DNA of 64,000 bases from Setoptus koraiensis. Lineage: Eukaryota; Arthropoda. Position numbers and translations under genes: made by a program. Below are positions 56,179-64,000 of the stretch, piece by piece. Under the pieces are notes generated by a model. The model saw only the letters and a program-made list of their open reading frames with translations. It was not told where the DNA came from and ran no database searches. The DNA lies in NCBI GenBank assembly GCA_048013815.1, contig CM106585.1, positions 7,998,001 through 8,062,000 of the forward strand. Reading direction: 5' to 3'. Positions within the stretch are counted from its first letter, which is position 1, and each line of letters opens with the position of its first letter.

Positions 56179-59100
56179 TGTTGTATGGTCATGGAATGTT
56201 AAAGTATTAAAAATCAAACTTCTCTCCGTTGAAAGATTGGTGTATCACTTTGTTTTTTTTTTCTTATGTTGTCTGTGCAACTAAAATCATTGAAATGATC
56301 TTTGGTTGCACAGGTTAAATGTCTACTTCAGACTTTTGGTAGGTAAAAAGTAGTAATAATTAAGTAGTTAACAATAGTAACGACGGTTTACATATCTTGT
56401 TTCTCATGTTCCAGGTGAAGATGAGGTGGAGATACGTTATGTTTGATGCACGGTAGAACAACTAGCCAACTTGTCTGTTAGCTGTCAGAGAGCTGTATCA
56501 CAGTGTTGAATAGTAAATAGCTATTATTACATGCTATTATTATCACGTGATAGCTGTCTTCTTATTTTTTGTTGAATGGTTATTTCTCAAGTTGAAACTT
56601 TTTTATCTACAAGAATTTCGTTGTCATTATTATTTTTTCTTTTCTTGTAATATCTTGTAATATATGCTAAGATGTGATTGTGAAAACATTTCGGACGATA
56701 CTTTTCCTGAATAACAACATTGTGTAGTAAGCAAATTGTACAACAAAGTGTAGGATTATGTTGTTGTTGTTATTGCGATGACATTCTCAAAATCTTAAAC
56801 ATCAACAAAGTCAGTAATTAATATGCCTGTCGCCTGATTAATTCATATTCTTAATTCCACTTGTATTTTTGCCAATCGATAATAATGATTCAAGAGTATT
56901 TATAGTAGTAGTAGATTATCTCGACACATCTACCATTTCTGTTATCTTTTCCTTATGCAATCGTTCGCATGGGTGCTGATAGTCTGTTAATTTGTGCTGT
57001 ACCAATAAGTGTTATCTCGTTGCAAATAATTGAGTAGCAAGGTGTGTGGCGTCGATGTCGATAATTAATAATTAGTGCCGCCCGATGAGTTTCGTTCAAT
57101 AGATTGAAATATGTGATGCTAAATATAAAATTTCTATTTAGCCCATCCAAATGACGTGCTGTTTGAGCCTTGCAAGTGGCGCTTTAATACGCCAATAACA
57201 TTGTCCAAGTAAACATAGCGATCCTTGCATTTGTCGTCAACATATCTTAGGTGGTTGTATCGAAAAAAGAGGGAACTCGATAGAGTGGCGACAACGGCCA
57301 ATTGAGCATGCGCTGCATCTGGTACTTTTATGGCGCCCACAATGCCAAGCAAAGAGTAAACAAGCAAAGAGCAGCGAGAAAGGCTAAATTATATTTAGAT
57401 GGTATATGGCGCACGGTATAGACACCGCCGCCGCCGACACAAAATACCGCTCGTATACCGCTTGCATTGGTCCAGTAGAACTGATTTCTGGCCGTGGCGC
57501 GTACGTGGACAAGCTAAACTAAATTCGTTCACAATTTGTCGCCATACCCGTCGCCGCACCAAGGCCTATAAAAGCAGCAAGAATTTAGAATAATGGCAGC
57601 AGCAGCGTATTGACGGTGTCTGGTATGTGAGCCGAAGCACGTGCCAAATATGTAGGCCACTTGTTATTTGCGAGCGAAATATTCATGAGCGGCTACAAAG
57701 CGTGGCTGTTCGCCATCTGCTGACACGTTCCAATTAGCAGGATAATTAAAACTTTTGTTTTCCCGGCAGCGGCGGCAAGAGTTAGCGAGCAGTTGGCGAA
57801 CTGTAACTGCTTGCATTCGATTTGTTTGCCTTGGGCACTATACGATGGCTGGCAGCGATAAGTTGTTAGTGTTTGCGCGCAGCCACGGTCCATGTCCCAA
57901 TGCAAATACATGATACTAGACCATGGTATATAGTGCAGTGAGTGGCTGCGTCGCTATGCATTCTTGAGATGATACGATTGAGTCAGTGAATTTCAATGAT
58001 TGAGTTTCGTGCCTACTCAAATGGCGCTATAACAAGTTCATTGAGAGATGGCAGCAATGGCGAAAGTTGTTAGCCGGCTAACGGGGCAACAGAGTGCATT
58101 TCGTCATAATGGTTACAAATCGAACGGACTAGGCACTCACAAGCAGCGATGCTGGCTGACAGCAACATTGTGAGCCAACAGCGAACAGTTAGCGAAACAA
58201 AACAATCATGTATGGACGGATGTTTTGAGCGACTTGTGGCGAACTGAGGACACTAAAAATTGTGCAGCTGCGATGATGCATCTGTGCGCGGCCTATAGCC
58301 CAAAAGTGAATTGGCCTGTACTGTGTAATTCACTTTTTGTTCGCTCACTAACGAGGCGACGGACGCAAATGTGTGTTGGCGCGGCGGCCGAGTTTGCATC
58401 AGTGTGCTCAGGCTGCTGATTGATGAACTGATGCAAAAGAGAACTCACCATCACACGAGCCATTTGTGTGTGTGTGTGTGTGTTGCAAACTGGACAAATG
58501 GTCGCGTGGGTTGATATTTGCAATTTGCGAGCGAATTGCAAGCCTGTGTGTGATGTGCAATGTTAGCGAGAGCCGATCATCGCGCGAGCGAATGAGCGAA
58601 CCAAAAGAGAACTGCTCACATAAAGAAAGATTGTGTGTGTGTGTGTGTGTGTGCTCACTTGCGGGGGTTTAAACATGTTCGAGGAAGCCGGCCCAAAGAG
58701 GGGAAAGTAGGTGAGCAGCGAGAGAGTGACCGTGTGTGTGTGTGTGTGCAACAACAAACGTTGCTGCTTCTTTGTCGAGCTTCTCGCTCTCCTTTTCATG
58801 AGCTTCTGCTGCTGCCGTTGCGGCTGCTGGCGCTGCTGCTGTGCGTCCCTGCCCATGCCAGTGTGTGTGTGCGCCTGGTCGCCTGCTGCTATCGCTGCTT
58901 TTTGCTTGTTTGGGTCGCTGCTGCTGCTTGTGTGAGCCAAACATTGTGAGTGCCAGGCACAACAGCCACAGCTAACAACAACTAGCAAATATCAAATGCT
59001 GTTAGTGTGTTTATGATATATTTATCATCGTACACGAATATACTGTTTGTGTAACACACATTTATATATATTTTAACTGGATATTCGATAAATTCTGCCA

Positions 59101-60888
59101 CAACGACTTTGGATTATCTCATGCGACAACCAGCCACAAGCCAACCAACGCTGCCGACCCTTGTTAGTACATGTAAATTATATTACCGACGACGACCGCA
59201 CTAATATTAGCAATAACAATAATAATATCAGTGTGTAGGAACAAGTCATCATCTTCAACAATTTTGAGATGAACATCTAACAACCGACAACTACAACGGC
59301 TGCCACCTCGCTACCAGTTACAGCCACACAAACTGGAGTGACAATCTGGAGTGCACACACACACACACACATCGGATCATACTAAATCAGACAACGCATA
59401 AATACGGTCGGGGCAACGACACCAGCCACTCAATCAATTAACAAATGATAATTCCACTCATTGACCGCGATTATTACTATGAGCGCCTAACCAGGTGAAC
59501 GATTTGTATCGCTTCTATTATATAGCCACACGATTAAGATGAAGCAATAAGCCACTGTGAGAAGCCGTCAGCGCACATGTCACACAAATTACAGCAACAA
59601 TAATGTTATTGATTGATCCATGCTATTATATTTTATTTATTATTATATTATTATAAATATTTGGGAGGCGTACTAATGTATCATGAAAACACACACACAT
59701 CGGCCACTTCAAGATTATGACAAAGATAATATCTGCCATTCATAGATAATACATACTGCCATATACTACTCATTATACAAGAAACTAGACGACGACAGAG
59801 AGAAAAACAAAACAACAGCAACATATTCGAGAAATATAATATATCACACAATCGATGATAACAAACCAAACAAAATATTCAAGCCAACATTTGATGATAA
59901 CGTGCACCACTCACACTCACTAAAACATGAGCTTGTGGAAGACAACTGGCAGCTAAAGGCACACTGTCCAAGATCCATATCCAAACAAATGTACATTTGA
60001 TACATTCTGTACTTCATGCCACTGCCTTCGTATTTATATCTTATTATTATTATATCTAGCATCATCTGCATATCTGCTATATCTCGACATACATATCATT
60101 AACGTCACTTAAGACATACACAGATTAAAGAGATGAACCGTGCCGCAGCATCACCAATATTCACATCATCATCACCGCCAGTCAATTAAAGCAATCAAAA
60201 CTACAACAACAACAACGTAGAACATATTGCCGTGACAAAGGATCAATTGCCATAATTATAATTATCATAATAATTACAACAACAGTATCCCTCTACATCA
60301 ACACGCATGTATATGATTCGCCCAGGCAGCTATCTACAGCACTGTACCGAGCACTGTACTGAGCATTTAAAATTCCATTGCCAACTTAAAGCTGATCACT
60401 ACTTCGAAATTTCATCATCAACATCATTATTTTTATTGTAAGCCAAACAAATCACAACATACGACTGCATTACAACATACATCGAATTATCCGCAAAGCT
60501 AACTAACTAGACACTATTGCGTTGCACAATTACATTTTATAAAATTTATATTTCAACTGTGCCCGCTAACTATATAACGATACTAAGTATATGTTTACAT
60601 TACAATTATTACTGCTAATACTATTATTATAAGTAGTAGTAAATCAACCAAATTTGTGTATATATATATATATATACACACTGAAAGCGAGAGATAACGA
60701 TTGAGTTTACAATACCCCAGTATACACCAGCATAAAACTCCGGCAGCCTTCACTAGAACATTGAATCTGTCATTGTGTTAGTTGTTCAGCTAGTTGTATT
60801 AGTGGCACCCTACTAATTAAAGCAAACTATTACCATTACAACAATAACAGGCACAATTTAACTGAATACATTGACCATAACGTACTCA
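56179..60888. other. Intergenic / 5' region between JAK and the Caskin-like gene
   Basis: The two genes are divergent across 4.7 kb. I see no protein gene. GT microsatellites occur at about 58466-58482, 58631-58651 and 58732-58748, with CTG/CGG-rich DNA near 58805-58930, a CA run near 59356-59370 and a TA run near 60660-60676. A minus-strand frame at 57134-57367 has normal composition but no recognised motif. From about 59.2 kb the DNA is rich in CAA, ATT and CAT words, like a long 5' UTR. Confidence 0.5.
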
Positions 60889-63210
60889 ATGAAAACTTTC
60901 ATGGCAGCCATCGATGATAATAATTCATCATCATCGCCATCTGTAACAGTTACTAGTAATGGCTCTAGTAAACTCAGTAATACTAGGAGATCCTCCATAA
61001 GATCATTTGAATCTTATGATAGCGTAGGATCATTTACAAGTTCCTACAACATTGCCAACACAAACCCTTCATCATCATCGTCGTCGTCTCTTGGTGACGC
61101 AACTTCAGCCAATGTTACTTCATCCAACATTAATAACAATTCGACAACAATAACCGGTAATCATAATAGTAATAGTAACAGCAATGGCAGTAGAGCCACC
61201 ACGGTTAGCAGTCATTGTCTCAACGATCAAGATGGAATTAGTTCGACGTCTAGCGTAGGGTTCATTTCAATAAGACATGACGAAAACGCTTATGATTTGC
61301 ATAGCAGAAGAAGCGTTGAAGTTATTAATATTGGAGCAAGAGAAGCAACGACGAATAATAGCGAGAGTTCTAGGAGTCCCTCTAAAAATTCCACCAATCG
61401 CTTCTATAAACTCAACTCTGCTGCTGGTGTCAACAACAAGGCCTCATCTACATTGGCAAGAGCTATGAAGTTAAACCAAAGTTCCTCATCGAAAAGTTCT
61501 CTTCTACCTCAAGAGTCAACGAGCCAACATCAAAATCAAGATAGTGAAAAAATTACACAAACAGCCCTACTGAATGTGGCTGAAATGCTTTTACATGGCG
61601 TTGCCGATAATGAGATAATTAAAACATGGTTATCTAGTATTGGATGCGAAGAATATTCGAAAAATTTCATCGACTCTGGGTATGATATGCCAACGTTATC
61701 GCGTATGACACCACAAGATCTGACAGCTATCGGTATCACTGATCCCACACAAAGAAACAGAATCCAAACTGAGATAAAAAAACTAAATCTCCAAGATGGC
61801 ATACCAGATTTTAAGCCGCCCGATCTTGGCAGTTGGCTCAAACTGCTAAGATTGAATGATATCTACTACAAAACTTTGTGTGATCAACGATATAACACTA
61901 TCGAACAAGTGTGTCAATTGACTTGGGAAGACTTTGAAGAGATCGGTATCCAAAAGTTGGGACACCAAAAACGCCTCCTCTTAGCCATTGAACGTATCAA
62001 AGAAATAGAATCAACATCCAATTGCAAAGTGAATGCTGAACCTATCTATGATACTAGTCCTAACCAGATATTATTGATCAATGGTCGAACTCAGAACCAG
62101 ATGATGCACCATCAGCGCGAGCAAAACCAACAACCACATCATAATTCTAATCATTATGGCGTCTATGATGTTCATACATTGCAAAATTCGTCAGCATATC
62201 AGAAGCCTCAATTGGTAGGGACAACTTCTAATTCATATTCTACCATTGTTCTATCAAGACAACATGGTAAAAATCCGCCACCTGTGCCAGTCAGAACAAA
62301 CTCATTGAGATCTACAACCAGTCCTCTGCTTCCTCGTTCAAATCAAAATAAGTCCAGAGTATATCCCAGGTCTCTGCGATACAAAACCCAATGTGTTTCT
62401 ACTATTAGTGCCAATAATTACGGAACTTTGAATAGGTTCAGGCAACGATATTCAGTTGGTCTCAGTGATAGCAATAGCAATATCGATACTATTTACGACT
62501 CTCGTAGCGACGACTACTACCACAATAATGATAACGATACCAATTCGGATACAAACAGTATCAAGAGCCTACTTATCCCGACGAATAATAACGTCTCACC
62601 TCAAAAGTCTTCATCGCCCAGTGTCACAAGTGTGAATACATACTCTAACAATTTTACAAGCCACCAGAGTCTACCTGCTAACAAGTCTGAACCCATAGAG
62701 AGTCCGCCCACGACGAATAGTTACAACTGTTACAACAACTATGGTCACAGTATGGGAATGAACAATTTGAATAACAATAATAATTTTGTCAGCAGCACTA
62801 GAGGACAGGATGAAGATTTTCCTCCCCCTCCATCGCCCTTACCTCTCATGGACTCCGAGGAAGATGAACAGTCCTTGCAAGCTTTAGATTCGGACCCTTC
62901 GCAGCCTCTACAGTTGAATCATCAGTTTTCTATGATGTCTCTCGCAAATACTCGCCCACCACCTTTGCCAACTGATAATTGTATTCCATACAATGGTTAT
63001 GGCGAGACCGCGTACCCAAGTAATACCACCTCGGAGTTACAACAAAGAGTTCCTCATGCGCAGACATTATCGTTTTCACAAGGGCAAGCCTCTCACTTAA
63101 CACAGTATGGCAACAATCAGGTAGAAGATGACAGAATGATCAACAATCAAGCCTCTGCGTGGGCGTCCATATCACCATTTATCAGTCCTTGGCCGCTTCC
63201 CAGCAATTAA
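60889..63210 (+). CDS. ckn: Caskin-like tandem SAM domain protein
   Basis: The 773-residue protein has a Ser/Asn-rich N-terminal region, then two adjacent SAM domains at about 241-304 (IIKTWLSSIGCEEYSKNFID, LTAIGITDPTQRNRI) and about 313-377 (LGSWLKLLRLNDIYYKTLCD, FEEIGIQKLGHQKRLLLAIE). A long disordered tail follows with proline motifs (NPPPVPVR, FPPPPSPLPL, TRPPPLPTD). The order SAM-SAM-proline-rich matches Caskin, a presynaptic scaffold that works with Liprin-alpha and LAR receptors in axon and motor neuron development. An in-frame stop precedes the ATG at 60889, so unless an exon is spliced in from upstream, there are no ankyrin repeats or SH3 domain. Liprins have three SAM domains and are less likely. 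Confidence 0.85.
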   Translation: MKTFMAAIDDNNSSSSPSVTVTSNGSSKLSNTRRSSIRSFESYDSVGSFTSSYNIANTNPSSSSSSSLGDATSANVTSSNINNNSTTITGNHNSNSNSNGSRATTVSSHCLNDQDGISSTSSVGFISIRHDENAYDLHSRRSVEVINIGAREATTNNSESSRSPSKNSTNRFYKLNSAAGVNNKASSTLARAMKLNQSSSSKSSLLPQESTSQHQNQDSEKITQTALLNVAEMLLHGVADNEIIKTWLSSIGCEEYSKNFIDSGYDMPTLSRMTPQDLTAIGITDPTQRNRIQTEIKKLNLQDGIPDFKPPDLGSWLKLLRLNDIYYKTLCDQRYNTIEQVCQLTWEDFEEIGIQKLGHQKRLLLAIERIKEIESTSNCKVNAEPIYDTSPNQILLINGRTQNQMMHHQREQNQQPHHNSNHYGVYDVHTLQNSSAYQKPQLVGTTSNSYSTIVLSRQHGKNPPPVPVRTNSLRSTTSPLLPRSNQNKSRVYPRSLRYKTQCVSTISANNYGTLNRFRQRYSVGLSDSNSNIDTIYDSRSDDYYHNNDNDTNSDTNSIKSLLIPTNNNVSPQKSSSPSVTSVNTYSNNFTSHQSLPANKSEPIESPPTTNSYNCYNNYGHSMGMNNLNNNNNFVSSTRGQDEDFPPPPSPLPLMDSEEDEQSLQALDSDPSQPLQLNHQFSMMSLANTRPPPLPTDNCIPYNGYGETAYPSNTTSELQQRVPHAQTLSFSQGQASHLTQYGNNQVEDDRMINNQASAWASISPFISPWPLPSN

Positions 63211-64000
63211 TATACACTAAATTTAAGGACTGTTAAAGAGATGGTCTTAATGCTTTTGTCAGTAATCTTACTTGACTAGCTATTTGGGTCAAGTGGCTAG
63301 GCGTTCTCTTTAAATGTAGAAAGGGTTAAGGTAACATATATTACAGGTTACATGTAATCGAATTGATCTTTCATGCATCCTTGTAGTTTCTGTGCTTTGT
63401 TTGTAAGATGCAGGTATTTATGCAACTATTTCTGCACGCCAATAACTAAGAATGACGATAATGCTCTTGTCATTAGATGAGAAAGTTGGTGTCAAATAAA
63501 CATGTTTCCTCAATTGTTGATGTAAAATTTCTTGTTGTTATTGTCCCAATTGAGTGAGTAACCTTTGATCAGGACCATCAGTAGTTTACCCGACGACATC
63601 GTATACTAGATGTCAAAAAATGACTCCAAGCATTCTCTCTCTCCCTCTCAAATCCACCATTGGCTTACCAACAAACAATTCAGGGTTTTGACATGTTCAA
63701 ACCTTATTGCTACTATGTGTAGTGTTCCAACAGTAATTGTCATATGGACTTTTTAGTGTAGACCTTGAGTTGCTTTATGCACTTTTAATCAAGGAGAAGC
63801 TATCAAGCAAAATCTTGAACACTCAAGGTTAATAGAAATATATACTAGAATATTGTTACCCATTTAGAAAAGAAATATCCTTTTCCATTAACTTTATTTG
63901 TTAGCGTCAGAAAGACCTCTTGCTCTGTCTATAGATTGTTGGAAAGATTTTCCAATGTAAGAATTGATAGAATTCTCATGCCATGTGCTTAATCCATAGA
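63211..64000. other. 3' flank of the Caskin-like gene
   Basis: No gene is seen. AATAAA-type signals occur near 63497. The sequence is moderately AT-rich without repeats, and runs to the window edge. Confidence 0.5.

Noticed and set aside
57134-57367. A 77-codon minus-strand frame with a hydrophobic start
   Set aside because: I recognise no family and no splice context. It is probably chance.

Overview
The window is nuclear DNA of an arthropod, most likely a mite (Acari). The genes are animal and arthropod families: an RDL-type GABA receptor subunit, JAK, Enabled, SNF/U1A, Asx, Caskin, AP180 and ERO1. GT-AG introns are mostly short (about 75-450 bp). Several large genes (JAK, Enabled, ERO1, Caskin-like, epsilon-COP) lie in one uninterrupted reading frame. 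The mite call rests on gene content and on the divergent RDL pore residue, and is an inference.

Layout. 1-9.5 kb: epsilon-COP copy 1 (+), a small unknown coiled-coil protein (-), the ASXH part of an Asx-like gene (+) whose 3' end overlaps the start of RPL28 (+), and a four-exon NPDC1/CAB-1-like membrane protein (+). 12.4-17.1 kb: a seven-exon RDL-type GABA-gated channel gene (-), rebuilt exon by exon with consistent phases. About 11-36 kb: a GC-rich, gene-poor domain full of minisatellites, CAA/CAG/GTT triplet runs and a strongly over-represented palindrome (GGGCCC, often GGGGCCCC). It also holds a complete 329-bp non-autonomous hAT element with an 8-bp target duplication. 36-38.6 kb: a possible decayed multipass membrane protein. 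38.7-39.5 kb: a young, internally deleted JAK pseudogene (+), convergent with snf/U1A (-). 41.3-42.6 kb: Enabled (+) with a very long polyglutamine linker. 44.2-46.6 kb: five-exon AP180/CALM (-). 47.5-48.9 kb: coding-like fragments including a TAK1 N-lobe (-). 49.5-50.3 kb: epsilon-COP copy 2 (-), head to head with ERO1 (+). 52.3-56.2 kb: full-length JAK (-). 60.9-63.2 kb: Caskin-like tandem-SAM protein (+).

How it fits together. Most genes are independent housekeeping or signalling genes: secretory pathway (COPE, ERO1), endocytosis (AP180), actin (Ena), splicing (SNF) and JAK/TAK1 signalling. The notable biology is structural. Two gene families, COPE and JAK, each have a second copy in opposite orientation. 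The COPE coding regions differ by only three silent changes over 885 bp, while the 3' flanks are only about 80% alike. The GC-rich palindrome-laden domain around the GABA receptor gene is sharply different from its surroundings. No retrovirus-like or capsid-bearing element was seen.
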